Source: Chryseobacterium sp. G0162 | GTDB taxonomy: Bacteria; Bacteroidota; Bacteroidia; Flavobacteriales; Weeksellaceae | Reading direction: 5' to 3' | Length of the DNA: 64,000 nucleotides | NCBI RefSeq assembly: GCF_003815715.1 | Contig: NZ_CP033922.1 | Span: forward strand, 3,210,001 to 3,274,000 | Part shown: one piece after another, positions 19,410 through 29,800 of the stretch | Position numbering within the stretch: position 1 is the stretch's first letter | How the letters are laid out: every line of letters begins with the position of its first letter | Made by a program: the position numbers and the translations under genes | The notes under the pieces: generated by a model | Database searches by the model: none | Told to the model about the DNA's origin: nothing | Seen by the model: only the letters and a program-made list of their open reading frames with translations

Positions 19410-20879
19410 ATGAAAAAAATATTTTTAATCATAGGGCTTTCTTCATTAGCATTAACGTTTACTTCGTGCGAAAGAGACATTACTTCTCTGAATGAAGACC
19501 CAAAACACCCGACAGAAGTTCCTTCAGGAGTACTTTTCGCCAGTGCTGAACAGGCTTTGATGGATCAGATGTTATCAGCAAGTGTGAACCGTAATATTTC
19601 CAGATTTTTTACTCAGCAATGGTCTGAAACAACATATCCGGATGAGACGAACTACAATATGACAGCAAGACCAATTCCTGGTAATCATTACAATCGTATG
19701 ATGGCGTCAGCATCTGCTACAATCCCTTCTCCAGGAGTTTTATCTGCACTAAGAGATGCAAGAAGATTTCTTGATGGGGAAGATGTAAATCCTGCTCAGA
19801 AAAAGAATAACATCGCAATGATAGAATTGGTAAATGTGTATGCATGGGCTAATTTAGTAGATACTTTTGGAGATATTCCTTATTTTGGAGCATTAAAAGC
19901 TACAGCAGATAATCCAAATAATGTTGCTGAAATTCCTTATGATGATGCTAAAACGATCTATCTTGATCTTATCAAAAGAATTGATGCTGCTATTGCTATG
20001 ATGGATATCTCTGTAAAAGGATATGATAAAGATCTGATTTACAAAGGAGATATGAACAAGTGGAAGAAAATGGCTAACTCTTTAAAGTTCAGAATGGCTG
20101 TTACATTGGCAGACGTAGAGCCGGCACTTGCTAAGACTTATGCAGAGGCTGCATTTAGCGGAGGGCTATTCACTGATAAAAGTGATAACTTCGGTTTGCA
20201 GACTTTCCCTTCAGGATTATTATCTAACCCAGTTTATCAGGATGTAATTCAGTCTGGTAGAAATGACTTTTTACCTTCAGATGTGTTGGTTGATTTTATG
20301 AATGCTACCAATGATCCAAGAAGAGATGTTTGGTTCACTAAATTAAATGGTGCATATGTTGGTGGTCCTTATGGAGAAAATAATGTTTTTGATAAGTATT
20401 CTCACTTTACAGATGTTATTTCAGGGGAAAACGCTCAAGGATTTTTATTAGATTATACTGAGATTACGTTTTTGAGAGCAGAAGCTGCTGCTAGAAATTT
20501 TAACGTTGGAGATTCTGCTGGTAATTTATATAACGCGGCAATTAAAGCTTCTGTATTAGAATATGGGATGGCTGATCCTGATACTGTTGCTGCTACCATT
20601 ATTGCTAATAATCCATTTAATGCTGCGAACTGGAAAAAATCTATCGGAGAACAGTCTTGGGTGGCGATGTTTAATAAAGGGTTCCAGGCATGGAATTTTA
20701 CCAGAAGGCTAGACTTTCCTGTATTTGTGAATCCTCCAGGTTCAAGAGTAGAGGGAGTTCCTGTCAGAATGTTTTATCCTGTTGATGAATATCTTGTAAA
20801 TAGCACTAATGTTAAGGCTGCTGCTGCTAAAATTGGCGGTGATAAAGTAACCACAAAAATATTTTGGGATAAATTTTAA
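19410..20879 (+). CDS. SusD/RagB-type nutrient-binding outer-membrane lipoprotein
   Basis: A 489-aa protein starting 4 bp after the SusC stop and clearly co-transcribed with it. The lipobox ends at Cys20 (LALTFTSCERD), which would anchor it to the outer membrane as the lid of the SusC barrel. NEDPKHPTEVPSGVLFASAE, YAWANLVDTFGDIPYF and KWKKMANSLKFRMAVTLAD match the SusD-like group that is built on TPR helices. The ligand cannot be predicted from sequence. Confidence 0.95.
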   Translation: MKKIFLIIGLSSLALTFTSCERDITSLNEDPKHPTEVPSGVLFASAEQALMDQMLSASVNRNISRFFTQQWSETTYPDETNYNMTARPIPGNHYNRMMASASATIPSPGVLSALRDARRFLDGEDVNPAQKKNNIAMIELVNVYAWANLVDTFGDIPYFGALKATADNPNNVAEIPYDDAKTIYLDLIKRIDAAIAMMDISVKGYDKDLIYKGDMNKWKKMANSLKFRMAVTLADVEPALAKTYAEAAFSGGLFTDKSDNFGLQTFPSGLLSNPVYQDVIQSGRNDFLPSDVLVDFMNATNDPRRDVWFTKLNGAYVGGPYGENNVFDKYSHFTDVISGENAQGFLLDYTEITFLRAEAAARNFNVGDSAGNLYNAAIKASVLEYGMADPDTVAATIIANNPFNAANWKKSIGEQSWVAMFNKGFQAWNFTRRLDFPVFVNPPGSRVEGVPVRMFYPVDEYLVNSTNVKAAAAKIGGDKVTTKIFWDKF

Positions 20880-20892
20880 ATTAAATAATAGT

Positions 20893-20917
20893 TTTAAACA
20901 AAAGAGTTTTGTTTAAA
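20893..20917 (+). repeat. Perfect inverted repeat between the SusD gene and the next lipoprotein gene
   Basis: TTTAAACAAAA and TTTTGTTTAAA, 11 bp each, flank a GAG loop. No T run follows, so this may be an attenuator or mRNA-stability hairpin separating the SusCD message from the small lipoprotein gene. That role is inferred. Confidence 0.6.
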
Positions 20918-20934
20918 TAATGTAAAAGAAATAT

Positions 20935-21384
20935 ATGAGATTTTTTATAGGAATTCTTTTGTTAGTAGGAGTTGCATCATGTTCAAGTGATGATGATGCA
21001 AATGTAATTAATCAGGAGGTACAGATTAATGGAAACTGGATCCCTTATAAATATGAGTACAGGGGTAAAGATGTGCAGCTCAATGACTGTGATCGTAAAG
21101 GACAGTTAGCGATCAATGCTGATTTCTCTGGAGTATATGAAAGATATGCTATTGTAGAACCAACCGGCAACTGTAATAAAGTTGAATCTTACCCAGGGAA
21201 GTGGAGTTATGATAAAATGAATCATATTCTTACACTTACTTATACGGAAGCAGGAACTTCTAAAACATTAAAAAAAGAAGTCGAAACATTTTCAGAGACT
21301 GAACTCAGAATACTTGACAACAGTAAAAACTTAGATAATGTACCTGGAAATGATGAAGGAACTTTAGTTTTTAGAAAAGGATAA
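20935..21384 (+). CDS. Small lipocalin-like lipoprotein
   Basis: A 149-aa protein with a lipobox at Cys16 (GVASCSSDDD) followed by acidic residues. The mature part reads NGNWIPYKYEYRGKDV, PGKWSYDKMNHILTLTY and ETELRILDN, the short beta-strand pattern of the 'lipocalin-like' domains common among Bacteroidota lipoproteins. It lies 55 bp after the SusD gene, with an inverted repeat between. It may be a surface accessory of the SusCD system, but lipoproteins of this type also occur alone, so that link is only positional. Confidence 0.8.
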   Translation: MRFFIGILLLVGVASCSSDDDANVINQEVQINGNWIPYKYEYRGKDVQLNDCDRKGQLAINADFSGVYERYAIVEPTGNCNKVESYPGKWSYDKMNHILTLTYTEAGTSKTLKKEVETFSETELRILDNSKNLDNVPGNDEGTLVFRKG

Positions 21385-21401
21385 AAATCTTATGATAATT
21401 A

Positions 21402-21428
21402 AAAAACCGCCCTCGGGCGGTTTTTATT
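21402..21428 (+). terminator. Rho-independent terminator of the SusC-SusD-lipoprotein unit
   Basis: A GC-rich stem AAAACCGCCC/GGGCGGTTTT with a very short loop, followed by T-rich sequence. It lies 18 bp after the lipoprotein stop. Confidence 0.92.
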
Positions 21429-21444
21429 TTTTGTATCGATACCA

Positions 21445-21473
21445 AAAAAAGAGGTCTTTATGACCTCTTTTTT
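21445..21473 (-). terminator. Terminator overlapping the bacteriocin-like gene stop codon
   Basis: The stem AAAAAAGAGGTC/GACCTCTTTTTT with a TTTAT loop starts inside the stop codon of the minus-strand peptide gene. Both flanks are A or T runs, so it can act in both directions. Confidence 0.88.
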
Positions 21474-21627
21474 ATCCACCGCAATTTACAGATTTAGGCA
21501 CACAAGCTCCCCATTCCTGGCATTGTTTGTACCCATCAGGACATCTTCCCCATGGTTCGCAGCATGGTGCATTTCCGGCAGTAATTTTTTTAAGGTCAGT
21601 TTTAGTGAATTTTTTTAGATTTTTCAT
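21472..21627 (-). CDS. Bacteriocin-like leader peptide with six-cysteine core
   Basis: A 51-aa product started at the ATG at 21627; the longer open frame to 21741 has no better start. The N-terminus MKNLKKFTKTDLKKITAG is a short amphipathic leader ending in Ala-Gly, the variant of the double-glycine leader seen in the 'bacteriocin-like' small proteins of Chryseobacterium. The 33-residue remainder has six cysteines (22, 23, 29, 36, 42, 49) with glycines, prolines and tryptophans, suggesting a disulfide-rich or modified peptide. No exporter, protease, modification enzyme or immunity gene is adjacent. The leader type is recognised; the activity is unknown. Confidence 0.8.
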   Translation of the reverse strand: MKNLKKFTKTDLKKITAGNAPCCEPWGRCPDGYKQCQEWGACVPKSVNCGG

Positions 21628-21766
21628 GATAAAGTTTTGTTTGATGACTATAATAAATATATGGAAAATATAGATAAGATTTTGGTTTTCAGAATAATTG
21701 TTCAAAAAAATCATCAAATAATTGAATGTAGGTCTTTGCATTATAGACTTGTCTTTTTAATTTCAC

Positions 21767-21774
21767 TAAATTTG
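21767..21774 (+). promoter_or_regulatory. Putative -7 promoter box of argS
   Basis: TAAATTTG lies 16 bp before the argS ATG, predicting a leader of about ten bases. A TTG lies 15 bp upstream of the box. Confidence 0.55.
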
Positions 21775-21790
21775 TACTTTAAATTTTGAG

Positions 21791-23551
21791 ATGAATATTA
21801 AAGATATTATAGAACAAAAACTTTCAGAGGTCATTTTAAATGTATTTCAGTTAAAAGACATCAATCTGGAAATTCAGGAAAATAAAACGGAATTTGAAGG
21901 TGACTTTACAATCGTTACTTTTCCGTTGGTAAAACAATTGAAGAAAAACCCAGAAAGTATCGGGGTTGAATTAGGAGAAGCTTTAACAGAGCAGACGGAT
22001 CTTTTCGAAAGCTTTAATGTGGTTAAAGGATTCCTTAATGTTAAAGTTAAAAATCAACTGTTTGTAGATAACTTTAGATCTGTTCACAATGGTTTTTCAA
22101 CAATAGATAAGAAAAATGCTACCGTAATGGTGGAATATTCTTCCCCAAATACTAACAAACCGCTGCATTTAGGGCATATCAGAAATAATCTGTTAGGGTT
22201 TTCCGTGGCTCAGATCTTAAAAGAGGCGGGTTATGATGTTATCAAGACTCAGATCATTAATGACAGAGGGATTCATATCTGTAAATCAATGTTGGCCTGG
22301 GAAAAATTTGGAAATGGAGCAACGCCTGAGACAACCCATACTAAAGGAGATAAATTTGTCGGAAACTACTATGTAGAATTTGACAAAAACTATAAGAAAG
22401 AGATTGCCGAACTTGTGAACCAGGGAGTAACCGAAGAACAAGCTAAAAAAGATGCTCCGGTAATGAAAGATGCTCAAAAAATGCTTCTGGATTGGGAAAA
22501 TGGGGATGAAAAGGTAAGAAGTCTTTGGGCAGAAATGAATTCCTGGGTATACAAAGGATTCAATGATACTTATAAAAGACTAGGGGTTGACTTTGATCAG
22601 GTTCAGTATGAAAGCAATACTTATATTTTAGGAAAGGATCTTATCCAAGAAGGTTTGGATAAAGGAGTATTATACCAAAAAGAAGATGGTTCTGTTTGGT
22701 GTGATCTTACAGATGAAGGACTTGATCAAAAACTATTGTTACGTTCTGATGGTACTTCAGTATATATGACTCAGGATTTAGGAACGGCTGTGGAACGTTT
22801 TAAGCAGAACAATATCCAAAAGCTAATCTATACCGTAGGTAATGAACAGGATTATCACTTCCAGGTTTTATTTAAGATCCTGAAAAAATTAGGATATGAA
22901 TGGGCAGATCAGTTATTCCACCTTTCTTACGGAATGGTTGAATTACCGGAAGGAAAAATGAAATCCCGTGAAGGAACTGTAGTAGATGCGGATGACTTAA
23001 TGCAGGAAATGTATGAAACCGCAAAATCTAAAGCTCAGGAACTAGGAAAACTTGAATCTCTTTCTGAAGAAGATAAAGAAGCATCTTATGAAACAGTAGG
23101 TTTGGGAGCTTTAAAGTATTTCATGCTGAAAGTGGACCCTAAGAAGAAAATGCTTTTCAACCCTGCAGAAAGTATTGATTTTAATGGAAATACAGGACCG
23201 TTTATTCAATACACCTATGCTCGTATTCAGTCATTGTTGACAAAGGCAGAGTTCGCATACGCAGAAACTGCTGATGTAACTTTGAATCAGTTTGAAAAAG
23301 AATTGATTATGCAATTGGCTAACTTTAAAACAGTAGTGGCTAAGTCTGCAGAAACATTGAGCCCTGCTTTAGTGGCTAACTATGTGTATGACCTTGTAAA
23401 ATCTTATAACTCATTCTATCAGAATAATCCTATTTTGAATCAGGATGATGAAAATATTAAACAATTCCGTCTGAATTTATCAGACCTTACAGCAAAGACG
23501 ATCAAAAAATCGTTAGAATTACTGGGAATTGGAACAGTAAACAGAATGTAA
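21791..23551 (+). CDS. argS: Arginine--tRNA ligase
   Basis: A 586-aa class I aminoacyl-tRNA synthetase that charges tRNA-Arg. It has the N-terminal Add-1 domain, the HIGH-type motif as HLGH at 126-129 within SSPNTNKPLHLGHIRNN, and a KMSKS-equivalent loop (GKMKSREGTVV) near residue 388. As usual for ArgRS, the canonical second lysine of KMSKS is altered. The C-terminal DALR anticodon-binding domain ends in LLGIGTVNRM. It is monocistronic with a strong terminator. Confidence 0.98.
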   Translation: MNIKDIIEQKLSEVILNVFQLKDINLEIQENKTEFEGDFTIVTFPLVKQLKKNPESIGVELGEALTEQTDLFESFNVVKGFLNVKVKNQLFVDNFRSVHNGFSTIDKKNATVMVEYSSPNTNKPLHLGHIRNNLLGFSVAQILKEAGYDVIKTQIINDRGIHICKSMLAWEKFGNGATPETTHTKGDKFVGNYYVEFDKNYKKEIAELVNQGVTEEQAKKDAPVMKDAQKMLLDWENGDEKVRSLWAEMNSWVYKGFNDTYKRLGVDFDQVQYESNTYILGKDLIQEGLDKGVLYQKEDGSVWCDLTDEGLDQKLLLRSDGTSVYMTQDLGTAVERFKQNNIQKLIYTVGNEQDYHFQVLFKILKKLGYEWADQLFHLSYGMVELPEGKMKSREGTVVDADDLMQEMYETAKSKAQELGKLESLSEEDKEASYETVGLGALKYFMLKVDPKKKMLFNPAESIDFNGNTGPFIQYTYARIQSLLTKAEFAYAETADVTLNQFEKELIMQLANFKTVVAKSAETLSPALVANYVYDLVKSYNSFYQNNPILNQDDENIKQFRLNLSDLTAKTIKKSLELLGIGTVNRM

Positions 23552-23585
23552 AAAAAGCCTCCTGATTTCAGGAGGCTTTTTTGTA
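23552..23585 (+). terminator. Rho-independent terminator of argS
   Basis: The stem AAAAGCCTCCTGA/TCAGGAGGCTTTT begins at the argS stop codon and ends in T6. It also faces the 3' end of the yihY-like gene. Confidence 0.93.
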
Positions 23586-23608
23586 TTTTAATGATAGCTG
23601 CACAATAA

Positions 23609-24544
23609 TCATTCACTTTTCTCACCATGCATCTGCTTCAAACTATCCGCATAGAGTTTTGCAGGAGTCCATCTTGCATGCTTAGAGAGAATAACTTTGT
23701 AACCTTTTTTATAGGTGTATACTTTAGTGAACTTAGCACCAAAAAATATGAGCATACAAGAATAGTTGATCCACATCATGATTAAAATTACTGTTCCGGC
23801 AGCTCCAAATGCTGAAGTAGGTTTAAACTGATTGAAATAAAGACTCAGTAAAAATTTCCCCAGCGTAAATAATGTTGTTGTTAAAAAAGCACCTCGCCAA
23901 ACAGATTTCCAGGTGATTTGTACATCCGGAAGCACTTTAAACATTAGGGCAAATAAAAGCATGACAAGACCAAATCCGATGGAAAAATTGACGACCTCAA
24001 CAAGTAGATACGTTTCAAATCCAAAATATTGGGTGATGATTGTATTAAAAAGGCTGATTAATGAAGAAAGGACCATGGTAATCATAAGGAGGAATCCAAG
24101 AATCAGGATCATTCCTAAGGAGTTAGCTCTATCCAGTAAAAACTTGAGTAAGGCCTTTTTGGGAGCAGACTCTACATCCCAAAGCGAATTCAAGGTATGT
24201 TGAAGTTGGAAGAATAGAGTAGTAGAACCAAAAACCAACGCTCCTACTCCTACAGCTTTCATGAAGATATTTTTTTTGTCAATTAAGGCTCCGGCAAGCA
24301 TTCCTTCGATACTTTTGGCTACATCAGGTCCCATAATCCCACTGATCTGAGTGCTGATTTGTCCACGGATAGCCTCTTCACCAAAGAAGTTACCCAATAC
24401 CCAGATAATAATAATTAATAATCCCGGGATAGAAAAAATGGCATAATAAGCTAGGCTCGCTGAATCTTTGGATGCAGAAGAACTGTTCCACTCAGTAAAG
24501 GTTTCTTTTAAAACTTCCCAGAAAAATTTAGCATTATTAATCAT
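23609..24544 (-). CDS. YihY/BrkB-family inner-membrane protein
   Basis: A 311-aa protein with about six membrane helices. The motif SKDSASLAYYAIFSIPGLLIIIIWVLGNFF near the start and FGAAGTVILIMMWINYSCMLIFFGAKFT near the end define the family. The frame opens at 24568, but the ATG at 24544 follows the tamL stop by one base and is preferred. The family was once called ribonuclease BN, a name now rejected; its present role is thought to be in envelope transport or integrity. Co-transcription with tamB and tamL supports an envelope role. Confidence 0.92.
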   Translation of the reverse strand: MINNAKFFWEVLKETFTEWNSSSASKDSASLAYYAIFSIPGLLIIIIWVLGNFFGEEAIRGQISTQISGIMGPDVAKSIEGMLAGALIDKKNIFMKAVGVGALVFGSTTLFFQLQHTLNSLWDVESAPKKALLKFLLDRANSLGMILILGFLLMITMVLSSLISLFNTIITQYFGFETYLLVEVVNFSIGFGLVMLLFALMFKVLPDVQITWKSVWRGAFLTTTLFTLGKFLLSLYFNQFKPTSAFGAAGTVILIMMWINYSCMLIFFGAKFTKVYTYKKGYKVILSKHARWTPAKLYADSLKQMHGEKSE

Positions 24545-24545
24545 A

Positions 24546-26873
24546 TTAAAAAGGATATCCGATGGCAATATTTAAAACAAGGTTATCTTTTCTCCAGCTT
24601 GAATCTCCGAAATTGATTTTATCGAAGGCCCATCTGTCTCCCTTCTCATAGTAAGGTACTCTCAATGGCATAGCCAGGTCTAATCTTAAGATCAGGATAG
24701 AGAAATCAAGTCTTAGACCAACTCCGGCTCCTACAGCAATTTCATTCAAAAAGTCTTTTGAAAACTTAGCTCCCGGTCTGTCTGGATCACTATTTAATAA
24801 CCAGATATTTCCAGCATCCACAAAGACGGCTGCGTTTAAAAATTTATATAAGTTGGCGCGATATTCTGCATTTAATTCCAATTTAATATCTCCGGATTGA
24901 TCAAAATAAGCACCCTGTTGTATTGTTCTCGGATCAAAACTTCCCGGTCCTAATGTTCTTGCACGGAAGGCCCTGATGCTGTTACTTCCTCCAGAGAAAA
25001 ATTGCTTGGAAAAAGGAACAAATTCTGAATTTCCGTATGGATAAGCAATTCCTGCAATAACTCTTGTTGCCAATGACGATTTTTCCGTGAATTTATGGTA
25101 GAATCTGAAGTCATTTTCAATCTTAGCGTACTGGCTGAAAGGAACTCCAAAAATCTTTTTTTGCTTATCTTCTTTTACATTAGCCCCTGTCACCAAGCCA
25201 GTGATATTTCCTGCCAGATCAAGAGTTCCTTTATAATAAAAGGTATTCTTTTTCGGAAACATAGTATTGGTATAAGTATACGAATAAGTAGGACCAAAAA
25301 TAAGCTGTTTTTCAACAATTCGCTTCATTGCAGGATTAGTCGCTGCAATGGCTTCATATTCTGCAGTAACCTTTTGTGGTGAAACAAGAGTGATATCAAT
25401 TACTTTCAGATCATGTTCCTTTCTGGCATTTTCCTTCCACACATATCCAAATGAACCAGTAAAATTATTAAGCGTATAATATTGGGTTCTGTTCTGGAAT
25501 TCATATCCTAATGTAATATTTGTTCTGGGAACAAATTCACTGGAAGAATGAAAGCGGAACGGTGCCACAATTCTTGGTATGGAAAGTTGAACATTAGTTC
25601 CGGCGCGGAAGATATTATTCGCATTCTGAGCGCCCCCCATCTGGAAGTCAAAAGCTCCAAAAATGGCAGCTTTAAATTGTTCTGCCCCTCTTAAGAAATT
25701 TCTATGTGTCCAGTTCAGGTTAAGTTCACTACCGGCATAATTGGCGGAGTTGGTTCTTCCTAATGCTTCAAGACGTAAAGACTGAATTTGTCTTGGAGTT
25801 AATAAATAATAAGCGTCAAATTTATGATTCAAAGAATCCGAAGTTACAAATTCATTCTTCACAAACTTAAATACTCCCAAACTAATCAACCTGTTTAAGG
25901 TAAGATTATGATTGGAACGGTTGTAAAGATCTCCTTTTTTAAAGTATAAAGCTCTGTCGAAAATTTTCGGTTTGAATTTATGCTGCGGATCAATGACGTA
26001 AATATCATCAAATGCATATTTACTCAAAGAATCTGTGTTCATAGGAACGCTATATTTACCAGCTTTTACATCCTGAATATTATAATTCGGGAATACAATA
26101 ACTTTATCAATGCTGAACTGTTGAGTCGCCAGATCAGGAGTGTTTTCCTTAAGCTTTACATTCAACTCTACCTTATGGTTTTTGTTGACGGTACTATCTG
26201 CCTGTACAATGATATTATCCGGATGAAAATAATAAAATCCTCTTTCTTTTAGCCTGTTATCAATTCTTTCTCTTTCTGCTTTAATAACATCCAGGTCAAA
26301 TGGTCTTCCATTTTTAAGAAGTGTTTTTCCGGCTACATTCTGAATTTCCTGATTAACAAGACTAGAGTCTTTTTGAAATTTTACACCATCAATCAGATAC
26401 CTCGCACCTGGCTTTAAGGTATAAATAACCTTTGCTTTTTTATTTTTTGAAACAGTATCATAGGTGGCTCGGGCATTGAAATATCCTTTGTTTTCAGAAT
26501 AGTTTTCAATGATGTCTTTATTAAACTCACGGTCTACATCTCCCAATAATACAGGTTTTTCACCCATCTTATATTTAAGCCAATAATTAAACCCTTTGTC
26601 TTTTTTAGGTTCTTTCGCAATATTGTAGAAATAAAGCTTGGGACGCATTCCTAAAAATGTAGAATTTGGTTTAGGAGTAAGGTTCGCTTCTAAAGCAGCC
26701 TGAAGATCCTTTTTTTCTTTTTTGGAAATAGTGTCACTATCAATCTTTACCTCAGCGCCTGTATACAACATCTGGTTTTCTTTCAGAAACCTTGTATTGC
26801 TGCAGGAAACTACTGCCGAAGCTAATCCGGAAATCAACAGATATTTACAGTATGTTGGAAATATAGTACTCAT
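24546..26873 (-). CDS. tamL: TamL, lipoprotein BamA/TamA-type outer-membrane assembly protein
   Basis: A 775-aa protein. The lipobox at Cys24 (SAVVSCSNTRFL) marks it as the lipidated Bacteroidota version of TamA. POTRA-like repeats follow (YLIDGVKFQKDSSLVNQEI, GRPFDLDVIKAERERIDNRL), and the C-terminal Omp85 barrel includes SGGSNSIRAFRARTLGPGSF, which holds the characteristic R-x-(F/Y)-R-motif region, and closes with LVLNIAIGYPF. It is thought to work with TamB in inserting or exporting outer-membrane components. Its ATG overlaps the tamB stop by one base (TAATG). Confidence 0.95.
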   Translation of the reverse strand: MSTIFPTYCKYLLISGLASAVVSCSNTRFLKENQMLYTGAEVKIDSDTISKKEKKDLQAALEANLTPKPNSTFLGMRPKLYFYNIAKEPKKDKGFNYWLKYKMGEKPVLLGDVDREFNKDIIENYSENKGYFNARATYDTVSKNKKAKVIYTLKPGARYLIDGVKFQKDSSLVNQEIQNVAGKTLLKNGRPFDLDVIKAERERIDNRLKERGFYYFHPDNIIVQADSTVNKNHKVELNVKLKENTPDLATQQFSIDKVIVFPNYNIQDVKAGKYSVPMNTDSLSKYAFDDIYVIDPQHKFKPKIFDRALYFKKGDLYNRSNHNLTLNRLISLGVFKFVKNEFVTSDSLNHKFDAYYLLTPRQIQSLRLEALGRTNSANYAGSELNLNWTHRNFLRGAEQFKAAIFGAFDFQMGGAQNANNIFRAGTNVQLSIPRIVAPFRFHSSSEFVPRTNITLGYEFQNRTQYYTLNNFTGSFGYVWKENARKEHDLKVIDITLVSPQKVTAEYEAIAATNPAMKRIVEKQLIFGPTYSYTYTNTMFPKKNTFYYKGTLDLAGNITGLVTGANVKEDKQKKIFGVPFSQYAKIENDFRFYHKFTEKSSLATRVIAGIAYPYGNSEFVPFSKQFFSGGSNSIRAFRARTLGPGSFDPRTIQQGAYFDQSGDIKLELNAEYRANLYKFLNAAVFVDAGNIWLLNSDPDRPGAKFSKDFLNEIAVGAGVGLRLDFSILILRLDLAMPLRVPYYEKGDRWAFDKINFGDSSWRKDNLVLNIAIGYPF

Positions 26874-29800
26874 TATTTAAATTCTACCACTTGGTTGTTT
26901 TGATTCTTTTTAGGCTTCTTCTCTTTGGATTTTTGGAAAATCTCACGGAATTTGTCATAATCTAAAGTAATGATAAATCCAACTCCGGTTTCTATGATTT
27001 GCCCTTGAAGAGCTACCTGATATTCATCTTTACGATAAGCTCGTAACATATATCTTCCATCTTTGGACAGACTATAATCTACAGAGACATTTCCTGCAAT
27101 ATTCGTCATGTTCTCATTCTGACGGGCCTGTCCTTCTAATCCAAAATTACTTCCGACGGTTACTTTCAGTCTGTCATTCAATAATTTTTTACTGATATCA
27201 ACATTCAGGTCGGTTCTGGTATTTTTTTGTCCTGTGGAATAATCCTCCGAAGAATCCAATCCAAAATTAAGATCTACTCCTTTAATAAGTCCAGATGCCA
27301 GATTATTTAATTGCTGAGAAAGAATTTTACTCACACTCTGTCTTGCCATAGTTTCCGCAGACATTCCGGCACCACTTTCAAACGGATTCTCGCCGATGAA
27401 ACGGTTTAGGAGCAGTAAAGCAAACACCTGTTTATTCAATTCAGATTCCTGAGTTCTAAGTTGAGCCAGTTTCTGATCAATAACATCCTTAACATTGGAG
27501 GATACCGCATTGTTTTTCTCTTCCGTGGTAATATCGAAAGTCAGTTGCGGTTTCAGCAGCTCTCCCTTCATTTTTAATAGGGTATTAAAAGGTATTCTCT
27601 GCTTATATTGATTCATTGTGGAAGCACTCTCACCACTGATCTGTTGTTCTACGAGATCAATTGGAGCAGCTTCAGTTTTATATACCGCTGTAATATCCAT
27701 GATAGCGGTTGTAGGCTCTCCTGTCCAGGTGATGGTACTTCCTTTCTGGATATCAAATTTCCGTTTCAGGAAACTTACCGAAAGATCATAACTTCCTTTG
27801 TTGACTTCATAAACTCCTACCAATGTTGTTTTTCCTGATGGATCAATACCTCCGGTTAATTCCGCTTCTCCCTGAAGCTGTACAAAGTCACCATTGGCTT
27901 TATCAATGATGATGGATAGTTTTGCTTCTTTACTTACTTCGATATTGACGCTTACGTCCATTCCTTTAATACGGCTTTGGGCATCCAGGGAATCTGTTTT
28001 AATTGTTTTGTTTAAAACCACCTGATCCTGATCCACAAATTCTACAATTCCATCTCTTTCCTGTAATGAAGGGTTAGATTGAGGAAGAACAAAAGTGAAA
28101 TCTGTATTATCTGCAACACTCAGTCTTCCATCTACTTTTGGTAAGTCCAGGTTTCCACGGATACGGAGACCTGCGTCAATTGCAAGAACTCCATACATCA
28201 TAGCGTCGTTTGATTTCTGTGAATTCACTACCTTGAAATCCTTGGCATTGACGTTCATATTAAACGCGAAATCTCTGTAAGTTTGAGTAAGAACCTGGCC
28301 ATCTACAACCAGAGCATTTCCATCCTTATCTTTGATCTTGAAATTATTAAATTCAATACCTCGGTTGGTAAAATCAATTTCATCATTCAGGTTTCTGAAG
28401 TCACTTCCTATTTTTGCAATTTCCAATCCTGCATCATTAAACTTTACTTTTCCAAGAATATTCGGCTGACTTGTTGTTCCCGTGATTTTCAGATTTCCGG
28501 AAAGATAACCTTCTGTATTGGTAATGGCATTCATAGAGAATCCTTGGATACTCTTCATCTGAAGTTGATTGATCGCCATATTCAGGTCAAAAGAGCTGGA
28601 AGCAGTATTGTAATCACCCAGAATTCTTACATCGTTATTGTTTCCGGAAAGGGCGATGTCAGCATTTAAAAGTTTCGGTGAAGAATTATTTACTTTTACA
28701 GCCAGATTTCCAACAGGACTTCCATAAACAATAAGGTTGGAAACATTTAAATCAGAGGTGAAAGTCATATTTTTCATCACATCACGAAGTTGGGCTGTTC
28801 CGTTGATGGTTCCTCTAGCCAGGACCGTATCTTTTTTGATAAGTTCTGTAATCGTTTCGATTTTAAAATCTTTCAGAGCGATGTTCAAAGGGCTACTTGG
28901 GCTATTGCTTTCTGACTGAATAGAAATTTCACTTGCACCATTGCTCAGCGTGAAATTATCTGCCAAAATTCCTTTGCTGCTGATCTGGATTTTATTGTTT
29001 TCAGCAACATTCCAATCGCTGTAGTTTAGTTTTAAACCGTTTGGATTCAGGGAAACTTCTGTAATGTCGTTAAGTGATTTTGCATGTCCTGCAATCAGGA
29101 ATTGAGTAGCATCTTTATCATCTTTAGTAGTGATATTATAGTTGATGGTATTATCAGCAACATCCCCGTCAATGTTAATTTTTTTCAGTGAAAAGCTTGA
29201 ACTTTTTAAAGCTGCAACATTCAGGTTATATTGTAATGCCTGATTTTCATTAGTTACTTTTAAAGCTCCTTTTTCAATCGTATTTTCACCATATAATAAT
29301 TGAGGAATCTGACCATCAATTTCAATTTTTTGAGAATCGGCATCATAGTTTCCTGCCAGATTAATGGTTTCAAAACTTTTCAGATCCGGTACAAATTTTC
29401 TGATCAGATCATCATTTTTAATCTTTGCCGTAAAGGTAAAATGTTGTCCCGGAGTAATTTTTTGCGTTTTATCCGGTTTTTGGAACTGATAATACTGATT
29501 AATGGTCTGCGTTAAAGCTCCAAAGATCTGTGTAAGTTTATATTTACCCTTCAATTCAACATCTGCAATCTGAGAGTTGAAAATAATCTGTGTAGAATCT
29601 GTAGTAGAAGAGGCTTTCAGGTTGACTTCCTGTACAGGATAGACTTCTTTGGTATCAGAAAAAGCAAAATCTTTAAGGTTTAAATAACCATTCAGATTAT
29701 TCGGATCAAGACTTGTAAAGTCTCCATCTATTTTTCCGGCCAGGATCATTGGTTTTTCGTAGAAGCCAAGCTTGTTGACATCTAATTTGATCACCTCCCC

